64,000 bases of DNA. Source: Klebsiella michiganensis (GTDB lineage Bacteria; Pseudomonadota; Gammaproteobacteria; Enterobacterales; Enterobacteriaceae). Every line of letters begins with the position of its first letter. Position 1 is the stretch's first letter. The position numbers and the translations under genes were made by a program. Positions 8,530 to 16,773 of this stretch are shown one piece after another. A model generated the notes under the pieces. That model saw nothing but the letters and a program-made list of their open reading frames with translations, made no database searches and had not been told where the DNA came from. Location of the stretch: NCBI GenBank assembly GCA_000963575.1, contig CP011077.1, forward strand, positions 62,001 to 126,000, read 5' to 3'.

Positions 8530-9039
8530 ATGCGCAATGTTACCGCTGTCGTCATGGCCTCAACACTGGCATTTATCTCGTTAGCCAGCCTGGCCGCTGA
8601 TTTGCCGACCGGCGTTAACTGCCCACAGAGCGACAATCTGGCGAAACGAAACAACGCTCAGAATCACATGTTTGACGGCATAAGTTTGACTGAGCAACAA
8701 CGCCAACAGATGCGAGATCTTATGCACCGGGCAAGGCATGATAGCCCACCCGTTAATGTTAGCGAAATGGAGATCATGCATCGCCTGGTCACCGCAGATA
8801 AATTTGATGAAGTGGCAGTGAAAGCTCAGGCAGAAAAAATGGCACAAGAACAGGTTGCCCGCCAGGTCGAGATGGCAAAAGTACGCAACCAAATGTACCA
8901 CTTACTCAGCCCGGAACAGCAAGCCGCTTTAAATGAGAAACACCAGCAGCGCATGGACAATCTCCGTGAACTGTCGGAACTGCAGCAGGGCATTTCGCTG
9001 CAGGCCATGAGTAGTAGCAGTACCCGTAGTAACCAGTAA
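8530..9039 (+). CDS. cpxP: Periplasmic Cpx inhibitor CpxP
   Basis: 169 residues from the ATG preceded by GGGAGCAAG; the longer open frame from 8494 lacks a ribosome site. A signal peptide of about 20-22 residues precedes the LTxxQ-type repeats, seen as SLTEQQRQQMRDLM and LSPEQQAALNEKHQQRM. CpxP is a dimeric periplasmic adaptor that damps CpxA and delivers misfolded proteins to DegP. The N-terminal 20 residues of the mature protein differ from E. coli while the helical core is well conserved. Its 3' end yields the sRNA CpxQ. Confidence 0.96.
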   Translation: MRNVTAVVMASTLAFISLASLAADLPTGVNCPQSDNLAKRNNAQNHMFDGISLTEQQRQQMRDLMHRARHDSPPVNVSEMEIMHRLVTADKFDEVAVKAQAEKMAQEQVARQVEMAKVRNQMYHLLSPEQQAALNEKHQQRMDNLRELSELQQGISLQAMSSSSTRSNQ

Positions 9040-9048
9040 CAAACCCTG

Positions 9049-9107
9049 TTTTCCTTGCCATAGACACCATCCCTGTCTTCCCCGCCTCACCAGGCGGGTT
9101 TTTTTTT
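9049..9107 (+). ncRNA. cpxQ: CpxQ small RNA from the cpxP 3' UTR, ending in the cpxP terminator
   Basis: The segment starting TTTTCCTTGCCATAGACACC and continuing ATCCCTGTCTTCC is, from memory, the conserved body of CpxQ of E. coli and Salmonella. CpxQ is released from cpxP mRNA by RNase E and acts with Hfq as the repressor arm of the Cpx response. The intrinsic terminator is CCCGCCT-cacc-AGGCGGG (9081-9098) plus nine T. The stem differs from the E. coli one in sequence but not in design. The exact 5' end is inferred by similarity. Confidence 0.85.
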
Positions 9108-9400
9108 ATCAAAATCTTACAACCAAAATAACGCAACCCGGCGTTGGCGTGCGGTGCTATGCAGGGAAGGGCGTAATATGAATGGTGATACCGAATACGT
9201 GGGCAAAGAATCTTAATAGAAAATGATCCGGCCATCTCTTAAACTAAAGTGCGAATCTCATTAGCCGCGATGAAGCGTCCTGCTTATCGGTGAAAAATGT
9301 TACTTATATCAGCCGCTACTACACATGCTGTTTGGTTATTTTTGACTTCGCCTTGTCGATAAAATATTTAGACTGAAAATAAATTAATTATGGAGTGATT
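9108..9400. other. Gene-free stretch between CpxQ and the TM2-domain gene
   Basis: No open frame with a ribosome site and no strong hairpin is visible here. The last 60 bases before 9401 are AT-rich and probably hold the promoter of the TM2-domain gene. I cannot place the -35 and -10 with confidence. Confidence 0.4.
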
Positions 9401-9703
9401 ATGTCTGGGATGGTTTTTTGCCGTGGTTGCGGTAAAGAAATTCACGAGACGGCTAAAGCCTGTCCGCAGTGTGGTGCACCACAGCTAACGCAGGTGCAAG
9501 GTAATAAAAATCGTATTGCAGCCGCGCTACTGGCCTTCTTCCTCGGTGGTTTTGGGGTGCATAAATTTTATTTGGGAAAAATTGGTCAGGGATTCCTTTA
9601 TCTGATCTTCTGCTGGACCTTTATCCCTGCGCTGATTGCTTTTGTTGAATTCATTTTGTACCTGTGCTCGTCTGACGAAGATTTCGCCAGAAAGTATGGT
9701 TGA
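9401..9703 (+). CDS. Small TM2-domain membrane protein with an N-terminal zinc ribbon
   Basis: 100 residues from the ATG with GGAG six bases upstream; the frame can also open at the GTG at 9395. The N terminus holds a CxxC...CxxC zinc ribbon (CRGCGKE, CPQCGAP). A TM2 domain follows, with two hydrophobic segments and the typical FLGGFGVHKFYLGK motif. The function of bacterial TM2 proteins is largely unknown. In E. coli no gene lies between cpxP and fieF, so this is an insertion here. It has its own promoter region and terminator and reads as a single-gene unit. Confidence 0.85.
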   Translation: MSGMVFCRGCGKEIHETAKACPQCGAPQLTQVQGNKNRIAAALLAFFLGGFGVHKFYLGKIGQGFLYLIFCWTFIPALIAFVEFILYLCSSDEDFARKYG

Positions 9704-9724
9704 GTGAAGTGCGTTTCTAAAAGA

Positions 9725-9752
9725 AACCCGCCTATCCCGGCGGGTTTTTTTT
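9725..9752 (+). terminator. Terminator of the TM2-domain gene
   Basis: Stem CCCGCC (9727-9732) pairs with GGCGGG (9739-9744) and is followed by eight T. It lies 24 bp after the TM2 gene stop. The stem is very similar to that of the CpxQ terminator. Confidence 0.88.
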
Positions 9753-9808
9753 GCCTGATGCTCAGAGTAGATCCGCTATACTAGCGGCATTCACCTGCGG
9801 GAGCCCCC

Positions 9809-10711
9809 ATGAATCAACAATATGGGCAGCTGGTTAGTCGGGCTGCAATTGCAGCGACCGTCATGGCGTCGCTGTTACTGTTAATTAAAATTTTCGCCTG
9901 GTGGTATACCGGCTCGGTCAGTATCCTGGCGGCGTTGGTAGACTCACTGGTTGATATTGCCGCTTCATTAACGAATCTGTTGGTGGTTCGCTACTCGCTG
10001 CAGCCGGCGGACGAAGAGCACACGTTTGGTCACGGTAAAGCGGAGTCGCTGGCCGCGCTCGCACAAAGTATGTTTATTTCGGGATCGGCCTTGTTCTTGT
10101 TTTTAACCGGTATTCAGCACCTGGCGGATCCTTCCCCGATGAAAGATCCTGGGATTGGCGTTGCGGTGACGATTGTGGCACTGATAAGCACCCTACTTTT
10201 GGTGACGTTCCAGCGCTGGGTGGTGCGAAAAACGCAAAGCCAGGCCGTCCGGGCCGATATGCTTCATTATCAGTCTGATGTTATGATGAATGGCGCAATT
10301 CTTATTGCGCTGGCCTTATCCTGGTATGGTTGGCACCGTGCGGATTCGCTGTTTGCTTTGGGTATTGGCGTGTACATTTTGTATAGCGCACTGCAAATGG
10401 GCTATGAAGCCGTGCAATCGCTGCTTGATCGGGCGTTACCAGACGAGGAACGTCAGGCTATTATTGATATCGTGAATGCGTGGCCCGGCGTTAGAGGAGC
10501 CCACGATCTCCGAACGCGGCAGTCAGGGCCGACCCGCTTTATACAGCTTCATATTGAGATGGAAGATAATTTGCCGCTGGTTCAGGCACATGTTGTTGCT
10601 GAACAGGTGGAGCAGGCGATTCTGCATCGTTTCCCGGGATCGGATGTGATTATCCATCAGGACCCTTGCTCTGTTGTTCCGACGGGACGGCAGGGGCATT
10701 TCGAGCTTTAG
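9809..10711 (+). CDS. fieF: Cation-efflux (CDF) transporter FieF
   Basis: 300 residues, the E. coli FieF (YiiP) length. It is an inner-membrane proton-driven exporter of Zn2+/Fe2+ with six membrane helices and a cytoplasmic metal-binding domain. The transport-site residues Asp45, Asp49, His153 and Asp157 are all present at the E. coli numbers. It starts after a short leader and is followed by the pfkA promoter region. Confidence 0.97.
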   Translation: MNQQYGQLVSRAAIAATVMASLLLLIKIFAWWYTGSVSILAALVDSLVDIAASLTNLLVVRYSLQPADEEHTFGHGKAESLAALAQSMFISGSALFLFLTGIQHLADPSPMKDPGIGVAVTIVALISTLLLVTFQRWVVRKTQSQAVRADMLHYQSDVMMNGAILIALALSWYGWHRADSLFALGIGVYILYSALQMGYEAVQSLLDRALPDEERQAIIDIVNAWPGVRGAHDLRTRQSGPTRFIQLHIEMEDNLPLVQAHVVAEQVEQAILHRFPGSDVIIHQDPCSVVPTGRQGHFEL

Positions 10712-10775
10712 TTTTACGTTGGAAAGTTGGCGCTGATTGGCAGTTTTTGCATAATGTACCGCCATTTGGCCTGAC

Positions 10776-10809
10776 CTGAATCAATTCAGCTGGAAGCCGT
10801 TGTTATACT
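10776..10809 (+). promoter_or_regulatory. Candidate Cra operator and -10 element of the pfkA promoter
   Basis: CTGAAT-CA-ATTCAG (10776-10789) is a 6-bp-arm palindrome close to the Cra (FruR) consensus. It lies just upstream of a TATACT -10 element (10804-10809). Cra represses pfkA in E. coli, so repression by occlusion of the -35 region is expected. The call rests on motif similarity and position. Confidence 0.6.
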
Positions 10810-10893
10810 ATTTGGGCAGCGTCGAAGCTTCGGATTGCCCGCAGCGTTTTCCGGCAACAGGATTAATTTTGCTTTCAAAGTTCAGAGGTAGTC

Positions 10894-11856
10894 ATGATCA
10901 AAAAAATTGGTGTGTTGACGAGCGGCGGCGATGCGCCGGGCATGAACGCGGCGATCCGCGGTGTGGTGCGTGCAGCACTGTCAGAAGGCCTGGAAGTCAT
11001 GGGTGTTTATGATGGCTACTTGGGTCTGTACGAAGATCGCATGGTACAGCTGGACCGCTACAGCGTGTCCGACATGATCAACCGGGGCGGTACTTTCCTC
11101 GGTTCTGCTCGCTTCCCTGAGTTCCGCGATGAAAACGTTCGCGCCGTGGCTATCGAAAACCTGAAAAAACGCGGCATTGATGCTCTCGTGGTTATCGGTG
11201 GTGATGGCTCTTACATGGGGGCTATGCGCCTGACCGAAATGGGCTTCCCTTGCATCGGCCTGCCAGGCACCATTGATAACGATATCAAAGGCACCGACTA
11301 CACCATCGGTTACTTCACCGCCCTGGAAACCGTGGTTGAAGCGATTGACCGTCTGCGTGATACCTCCTCTTCACACCAGCGTATCTCCATCGTTGAAGTG
11401 ATGGGGCGCTACTGCGGTGACTTAACCCTTGCTGCGGCTATCGCCGGTGGCTGCGAGTTTGTGGTGCTGCCGGAAGTTGAATTCAGTCGCGAAGATCTGG
11501 TGGCAGAAATCAAAGCCGGGATTGCGAAAGGTAAGAAACACGCCATTGTTGCCATCACCGAGCATATTTGTGATGTCGATGAGCTGGCTAAATACATCGA
11601 AACCGAAACCAAGCGTGAAACCCGTGCAACCGTTCTGGGCCACATTCAGCGCGGCGGTTCTCCGGTAGCGTATGACCGTATCCTGGCGTCACGCATGGGG
11701 GCTTACTCCATCGAACTGCTGCTGCAGGGCTTTGGTGGTCGTTGCGTAGGTATTCAGAACGAAAAACTGGTTCACCATGACATCATCGACGCCATTGAAA
11801 ACATGAAGCGTCCGTTTAAAGGTGACTGGCTGGATTGCGCTAAAAAGCTGTACTAA
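10894..11856 (+). CDS. pfkA: 6-phosphofructokinase I
   Basis: 320 residues, identical in length to E. coli PfkA. It phosphorylates fructose-6-phosphate with ATP, the committed step of glycolysis, and is activated by ADP and inhibited by PEP. ATP-site GGDGSYMGA and the catalytic loop PGTIDNDIKGTD, with the general base Asp, are visible. It is a single-gene unit with a Cra-like site upstream and a strong terminator downstream. Confidence 0.98.
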   Translation: MIKKIGVLTSGGDAPGMNAAIRGVVRAALSEGLEVMGVYDGYLGLYEDRMVQLDRYSVSDMINRGGTFLGSARFPEFRDENVRAVAIENLKKRGIDALVVIGGDGSYMGAMRLTEMGFPCIGLPGTIDNDIKGTDYTIGYFTALETVVEAIDRLRDTSSSHQRISIVEVMGRYCGDLTLAAAIAGGCEFVVLPEVEFSREDLVAEIKAGIAKGKKHAIVAITEHICDVDELAKYIETETKRETRATVLGHIQRGGSPVAYDRILASRMGAYSIELLLQGFGGRCVGIQNEKLVHHDIIDAIENMKRPFKGDWLDCAKKLY

Positions 11857-11876
11857 GCCGAGCTGCTATCAGCGAA

Positions 11877-11899
11877 AACCGGGCATTGCCCGGTTTTTT
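11877..11899 (+). terminator. Terminator of pfkA
   Basis: Stem CCGGGC/GCCCGG with an ATT loop is followed by six T. It starts 21 bp after the pfkA stop. Confidence 0.9.
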
Positions 11900-12007
11900 A
11901 TTGCCTGTTATATCGCCAAAAGTTATAGCCAATCTTTTTTTATTCTTTAATCCTTGAAATGGTTTCTGGCACGCTGGCTTCATCAAACTTCATAAAGAGA
12001 GCGAGCG

Positions 12008-12997
12008 ATGAACAAGTGGGGCGTGGGTTTAACATTACTTTTGGCTTCTGGTGGCGTACTGGCGAAGGACATTCAGTTACTCAACGTGTCTTACGATCCG
12101 ACTCGTGAACTGTATGAAGAGTACAACAAAGCGTTTAGCGCGCACTGGAAGCAGCAAACCGGAGATACGGTTACCGTGCGCCAGTCCCACGGCGGCTCCG
12201 GGAAACAGGCTACGTCGGTCATCAATGGTATTGAAGCCGATGTCGTGACCCTGGCACTAGCCTATGACGTTGATGCCATCGCCGAGCGGGGGCGCATTGA
12301 TAAAAACTGGATCAAGCGTCTGCCGGATAACTCTGCGCCCTATACTTCCACCATCGTGTTCCTGGTACGCAAAGGCAACCCTAAACAAATTCATGACTGG
12401 AACGATCTGATTAAACCCGGTGTTTCTGTCATCACGCCAAACCCGAAAAGCTCAGGCGGAGCGCGCTGGAACTATTTAGCCGCATGGGGTTATGCGCTGC
12501 ACCATAACAATAACGATCAGGCTAAAGCACAGGACTTCGTTAAAGCCTTATTCAAAAACGTAGAGGTGCTGGACTCCGGTGCCCGTGGCTCGACTAACAC
12601 CTTTGTTGAACGCGGTATTGGCGATGTGCTGATTGCGTGGGAAAACGAGGCGTTACTGGCTACTAATGAACTGGGTAAAGACAAGTTTGAGATTGTGACT
12701 CCGAGCGAATCTATTCTTGCGGAACCGACGGTGTCTGTAGTGGACAAGGTTGTTGAGAAGAAAGGCACGCAGGCCGTGGCGGAAGCCTACCTGAAGTATC
12801 TCTACTCACCTGAAGGTCAGGAAATTGCGGCCAAAAATTACTATCGCCCGCGCGATCCGGAAGTAGCAAAGAAATACGAAAAAGTGTTCCCGAAACTGAA
12901 GCTCTACACGATTGATGAAGAGTTTGGCGGCTGGACCAAAGCGCAGCAGGATCACTTCTCTAATGGTGGCAGCTTCGACCAAATCAGTAAGCGTTAA
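12008..12997 (+). CDS. sbp: Periplasmic sulfate-binding protein
   Basis: 329 residues, the E. coli length. A clear signal peptide (about 19 residues, ending VLA before KDIQLLN) precedes a type II periplasmic binding fold. Motifs such as NVSYDPTRELYEEYN and SGGARWNYLAAWGYA are typical of Sbp. It captures sulfate for the CysUWA ABC importer, which is not in this window. It is monocistronic, with a terminator 45 bp downstream. In E. coli cdh follows, but here the AIRs-kinase island does. Confidence 0.97.
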   Translation: MNKWGVGLTLLLASGGVLAKDIQLLNVSYDPTRELYEEYNKAFSAHWKQQTGDTVTVRQSHGGSGKQATSVINGIEADVVTLALAYDVDAIAERGRIDKNWIKRLPDNSAPYTSTIVFLVRKGNPKQIHDWNDLIKPGVSVITPNPKSSGGARWNYLAAWGYALHHNNNDQAKAQDFVKALFKNVEVLDSGARGSTNTFVERGIGDVLIAWENEALLATNELGKDKFEIVTPSESILAEPTVSVVDKVVEKKGTQAVAEAYLKYLYSPEGQEIAAKNYYRPRDPEVAKKYEKVFPKLKLYTIDEEFGGWTKAQQDHFSNGGSFDQISKR

Positions 12998-13042
12998 TCT
13001 CTACAAACTGGCGGGCTAAAGGCCTGCCGGGGAGTAAAATAA

Positions 13043-13078
13043 AAAAGCCCGGTGGCGTCATGCCCCCGGGCTTTTTTA
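13043..13078 (+). terminator. Terminator of sbp
   Basis: The outer stem AAGCCCGG/CCGGGCTT encloses a short inner GGC/GCC stem and is followed by T6. It closes the sbp transcript ahead of the accessory island. Confidence 0.9.
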
Positions 13079-13126
13079 TGATATGGGTTCAGATTACGCG
13101 ACATCTTAAATTCCTGGTGGCTTTTT

Positions 13127-13142
13127 TTTGATCAAAATCACA
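13127..13142 (+). promoter_or_regulatory. Candidate CRP site upstream of the island
   Basis: TTTGA-TCAAAA-TCACA matches the TGTGA-N6-TCACA consensus at 9 of 10 positions. It lies about 235 bp before the first gene, which is far for direct activation unless the transcript has a long leader. Motif evidence only. Confidence 0.4.
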
Positions 13143-13193
13143 CTCTCACGTCTTGCCCGTGCATCCCATATTTAAATAATGTGAAATCGATCT

Positions 13194-13223
13194 AAAGATA
13201 TAAAAGCATACCTTTATATCTTT
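13194..13223. repeat. Perfect 11-bp inverted repeat, candidate operator of the island
   Basis: AAAGATATAAA (13194-13204) and TTTATATCTTT (13213-13223) are exact reverse complements separated by 8 bp. The repeat lies 140 bp before the permease ATG. A palindrome of this size in front of an operon that encodes its own GntR-type regulator suggests the operator, but this is inference. Confidence 0.5.
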
Positions 13224-13362
13224 TGCCGTTAGCGTACTCTCCTCCCTGACGCTATCCCCGCGCTGTTCGGCTACAGATATCGTTAAAAATTATTTATTTC
13301 ACGCAGTTATCTCTTCTCTTGTTCGACATTCTTGCGCCCTAAGGTGCCAAAGGAATACCGAT

Positions 13363-14697
13363 ATGAAACTGTCAATCGTGGAAAAAGTGGGGTTTGGCGC
13401 CGGGGATATGGCGATTAACGTAGTGATTGTGGCCATGCAGCTCCTGTTGGCCTATTTCTATACCGATATCTATGGCCTTAAGGCAGCGGATGTTGGCGTA
13501 TTACTGATTGTTGTCCGCATGATCGATGCTTTTATTGACCCGGCAATGGGCATGCTAACCGATAAGATATCAACCCGCTGGGGGCGCTATCGTCCGTGGC
13601 TGATTTGGTTTGCTGTTCCATTCGGCTTTGCCGTGTACCTAATGTTTATTACGCCGGATGTTGCTTATACGGCAAAACTGGCATGGGCCTATTTCACCTA
13701 TATCCTGATGACAGTGGTCTATACCGCGATCACCATTCCCTATATTTCGCTGATTGGTGTGATCAGTAACGATCCTGTCGAACGACTGAGTGCCAATGGC
13801 TACCGCTTCGTCATGACAAAAATTGCCGCGTTTTTAGTCACTATCGTGGTGCCTATGCTGGCGGTTTGGCTGGGGCAGGGTAGCAAAGCGCATGGTTACC
13901 AGCTTTCGATGGGACTGATGGGGGCGATGGGAACCCTTCTCTTTATTTTTTGTTTTTTGACGACTCGCGAGCGCAGCGAACCGGAATTACCGTCGCTGAG
14001 TATAAAACAGCAGTTTGCTAATTTACTGCGTAACGATCAGTGGTTGATTCTGGGTGTCGTGATCATGCTGCTGATGTGTGGCTATGTGATTCGTGGTTCC
14101 GTCGCGGCTTATTATGCGAAGTATTACCTGGGCGGCGGTGATGCCCTGATATCTCCCTTCCTGACGACTGGCGTGGTCGCTTCTATTCTGGCTATGGTCG
14201 CCACCACCTGGGTGACGAAATTTTGGGACAAAATTAAAATGTTCCGTTACACCCAACTGATCACTTTCGCCCTGAGCCTGGCGATGTATTTCTGCGTTGG
14301 CCAACAAAGCCTGGTCCTGGCATTCATTTTCTACTTCCTGATCAACTTCTTCTGCGACATGCAAATGCCGGTGTTTTGGTCCTCGATTGCTGAAGCGGTG
14401 GATTATGGGGAGAAGAAGACGGGGTTGCGGGTATCAGGCCTGGCCTTCGGTGGCATCCTGTTCTTCCAGAAATTTGGTATGGGCATCGCCGGCGGAGTAC
14501 TAGGGTTCCTGCTTAGCCACTTTGATTATCAAGCCGACGTTCAGCAAAGCGCACGCTCGCTGGCCGGGATCGCATTGATGATGACGATGATCCCGGCACT
14601 GTTCCACCTGGCCGTCGGGCTATTAATGAAAAAGTATCTGATTAATAACCATTACTACCGTGATATTCAGGCCGATCTGGCTCACCGCCAGGCCTGA
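13363..14697 (+). CDS. GPH-family (MelB-like) major-facilitator permease of the AIRs-kinase island
   Basis: 444 residues with about twelve membrane helices. The N-terminal pattern matches the glycoside-pentoside-hexuronide:cation symporters. Asp15, Asp55 and Asp59 (IDAFIDPAMG) fall where MelB has its cation-site aspartates, while the MelB Asp124 position appears to be Thr (TIPYISL). The cytoplasmic loop RWGRYRPW is typical. It is first in a tight run with the AIRs kinase, and by position it corresponds to the Salmonella STM4065 permease. The substrate is probably a riboside, inferred from the next gene. Confidence 0.85.
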   Translation: MKLSIVEKVGFGAGDMAINVVIVAMQLLLAYFYTDIYGLKAADVGVLLIVVRMIDAFIDPAMGMLTDKISTRWGRYRPWLIWFAVPFGFAVYLMFITPDVAYTAKLAWAYFTYILMTVVYTAITIPYISLIGVISNDPVERLSANGYRFVMTKIAAFLVTIVVPMLAVWLGQGSKAHGYQLSMGLMGAMGTLLFIFCFLTTRERSEPELPSLSIKQQFANLLRNDQWLILGVVIMLLMCGYVIRGSVAAYYAKYYLGGGDALISPFLTTGVVASILAMVATTWVTKFWDKIKMFRYTQLITFALSLAMYFCVGQQSLVLAFIFYFLINFFCDMQMPVFWSSIAEAVDYGEKKTGLRVSGLAFGGILFFQKFGMGIAGGVLGFLLSHFDYQADVQQSARSLAGIALMMTMIPALFHLAVGLLMKKYLINNHYYRDIQADLAHRQA

Positions 14698-14707
14698 GGA
14701 GGGCTTT

Positions 14708-15670
14708 ATGCATCAACGCAACAAGGTTTGGGTTATTGGCGATGCTTCGGTGGATCTGGTGCCTGAGCAGGTCAATACCTACCTGAAATGCCCAGGTGGC
14801 GCATCGGCAAATGTCGCGGTTTGTGTTGCGCGGCTGGGGGGGAACTGCGGGTTTATTGGCTGCCTTGGCGATGATGATACCGGGCATTTTCTGCAGCACA
14901 CGCTCCGCGATGATGGCGTTGATGTCACGGCATTGCGCCTCGATCCACGACAGACCAGTGCGGTACTGATTGTGAATCTTACGCCTGAGGGAGAGCGCAG
15001 CTTTACTTATCTGGTTCATCCGGGGGCTGATGCCTTTGTTTCTCCTCAGGATCTCCCCGAGTTTTCGGCTGAGCAATGGTTCTACTTCAGCTCAATAGGG
15101 CTGACTGACAGTCCAGCGCGTGAAGCCTGTCTGGCAGGTGCCAGTCGGATTAAAGCCGCCGGAGGTCATGTGATGTTTGACGTTAACCTGCGCCTCAACA
15201 TGTGGCGAGACGTAGGTGAAATCAGGCCATTGTTGGCCGAAGCCATTGGTCAGGCGTCTATCTGCAAAGTGTCAGCGGAAGAACTTTGCTGGCTGGGCGA
15301 GGTAGAGCATTGGCAGGATGCTCGCCACCTTATTCATGACCTGGGCTGTACGACGACCATTATCTCCCTCGGGGAGCAGGGAGCCCTGCTGATTTCGCCG
15401 GAGGGCGAATTTAGCTTCCCTGCCCCGAAAATCACGGTGGTAGACACCACCGGGGCAGGAGATGCCTTTGTGGGCGGGCTGCTTTACACGCTTTCCCGGT
15501 CGGGAAGCTGGGATCACCGCCTGCTTGTGGAAGCCATTGAAAATGCCAACGTCTGCGGCGCCATGGTGGTAACGGCAAAAGGGGCAATGACGGCATTGCC
15601 TTACCCGGAACAGTTTGCGGCTTTTAAAGCCAGCCATCCGATAAAAATAACCTCAACCCTTCAGGAGTGA
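14708..15670 (+). CDS. Aminoimidazole riboside kinase (PfkB family), STM4066-like
   Basis: 320 residues from the ATG preceded by GAGGAGGG; a longer frame from 14660 overlaps the permease and lacks a ribosome site. PfkB signature 1 (GGASANVAVCVARLGG) is at residues 30-45 and signature 2 (DTTGAGDAF) at 246-254, with catalytic Asp252. From memory, long blocks match Salmonella STM4066: WVIGDASVDLVPE, RSFTYLVHPGAD and FYFSSIGLTD. STM4066 phosphorylates aminoimidazole riboside to AIR, which feeds thiamine and purine synthesis. It starts 10 bp after the permease stop. Confidence 0.88.
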   Translation: MHQRNKVWVIGDASVDLVPEQVNTYLKCPGGASANVAVCVARLGGNCGFIGCLGDDDTGHFLQHTLRDDGVDVTALRLDPRQTSAVLIVNLTPEGERSFTYLVHPGADAFVSPQDLPEFSAEQWFYFSSIGLTDSPAREACLAGASRIKAAGGHVMFDVNLRLNMWRDVGEIRPLLAEAIGQASICKVSAEELCWLGEVEHWQDARHLIHDLGCTTTIISLGEQGALLISPEGEFSFPAPKITVVDTTGAGDAFVGGLLYTLSRSGSWDHRLLVEAIENANVCGAMVVTAKGAMTALPYPEQFAAFKASHPIKITSTLQE

Positions 15671-15673
15671 TGT

Positions 15674-16714
15674 ATGAACGTTGAACACAATAAAATTCTC
15701 GGGTGCCTGATTGGCGCCGCTGCCGCCGATGCCATGGGGGCGGCAACCGAGGTGCGGACTCAGCGGCAGATTCGCGATTATTTTGGTGGCTGGGTAACCG
15801 GTTTTGAAAAACCGCCGGCCGATACCTTTGGCCGTTGCAACGAAGCAGGGATGTGTACCGATGACTTTATACAGGCAAAATACATCATTGACGCCCTGCT
15901 ACATCATCAGCGCAAAGTGAGCGATGGTGCAATGCGCGAGGCGTTTCAACGCTGGCTGGATTATCCGTTCTACGCCAACTTTACCGGCCCAACAACCCGG
16001 GCTGCGATGAAAGCTATTTTCAACGATAACCGCGCATCTCTACAGGGCGAGCTGGAAGGTGAAAAGCAATCCGTGCAGATAGTGAACAAGGGCAATGCGG
16101 AAGCGACCAACGGCGCGGCGATGAAAATTTGGCCAGCGGCGGTGCTACACCCTGGAGACATAGAGGCAGCAATCCAGTCCGCCCTGGACATCACGCGCTT
16201 TACCCATAACAACGTACTGGCGATGTCCGGCGCGGCGGCGATGGCGGCCGCGACCAGTGAAGCACTACAAAACGTCACTAGCGCAGAAAGTATTATTGCT
16301 GCCGGTATTTATGGTGCAGACCGTGGCTATGCGCTGGCGCAGGAGCAAGGTGCAATGATGGTCGCAGGGCCTTCTGTGGCAAGGCGCATAGAGCTGGCCG
16401 TGTCCATCGGTAAGCGTCACCTGAGCTGGGAAACGGCGATTGTTGAACTGGCGGATATTATTGGTTCCGGGCTGCATGTGAGCGAAGCGGTGCCTGCCGC
16501 ATTTGGTCTGTTCGCTTGTTGTTCGGATTCTGCCGTTGATGCTATTATTTCTGGCGTTAATATCGGCAATGATACCGATACCGTCGCCACCATGGTTGGG
16601 GCACTTTCCGGCGCTTTCCATGGTGCTGATGCTTTCCCTGTCGATTATTTGACGACCATTAATCGCATGAACCATTTCGATTTGGCAGAACTCGCCAGGC
16701 AGATTACAGGCTAA
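15674..16714 (+). CDS. ADP-ribosylglycohydrolase-family protein (YegU/STM4067-like)
   Basis: 346 residues of the DraG/ARH fold. The metal-site motifs are intact: DAMG near residue 19, Thr62-Asp63-Asp64 (CTDDF) and GNDTDT at 298-303. These residues hold a two-metal centre that cleaves N- or O-ribosyl bonds. It starts 3 bp after the kinase stop, with AGGAG inside the kinase 3' end, so the two are co-translated. E. coli yegTUVW and Salmonella STM4065-4068 pair the same three activities with a GntR regulator. The true substrate is unknown, and a ribosylated base or small molecule is a reasonable inference. Confidence 0.85.
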   Translation: MNVEHNKILGCLIGAAAADAMGAATEVRTQRQIRDYFGGWVTGFEKPPADTFGRCNEAGMCTDDFIQAKYIIDALLHHQRKVSDGAMREAFQRWLDYPFYANFTGPTTRAAMKAIFNDNRASLQGELEGEKQSVQIVNKGNAEATNGAAMKIWPAAVLHPGDIEAAIQSALDITRFTHNNVLAMSGAAAMAAATSEALQNVTSAESIIAAGIYGADRGYALAQEQGAMMVAGPSVARRIELAVSIGKRHLSWETAIVELADIIGSGLHVSEAVPAAFGLFACCSDSAVDAIISGVNIGNDTDTVATMVGALSGAFHGADAFPVDYLTTINRMNHFDLAELARQITG

Positions 16715-16773
16715 CGTTGTGCTCTGTGGGGCGGTCATGCCGTCCCCGTCTGGCAGACTTTGAGGTAAGCAGC

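Larger units (their letters stand above)
13080..13362. other. Regulatory region upstream of the five-gene island
   Basis: This AT-rich, gene-free stretch carries two notable motifs, listed separately: a CRP-like site near 13127 and an 11-bp inverted repeat at 13194-13223. The ATG of the first gene has the AAGG-type ribosome site CCAAAGGAATACCGAT in front. I do not see a convincing -35/-10 pair. Confidence 0.5.
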
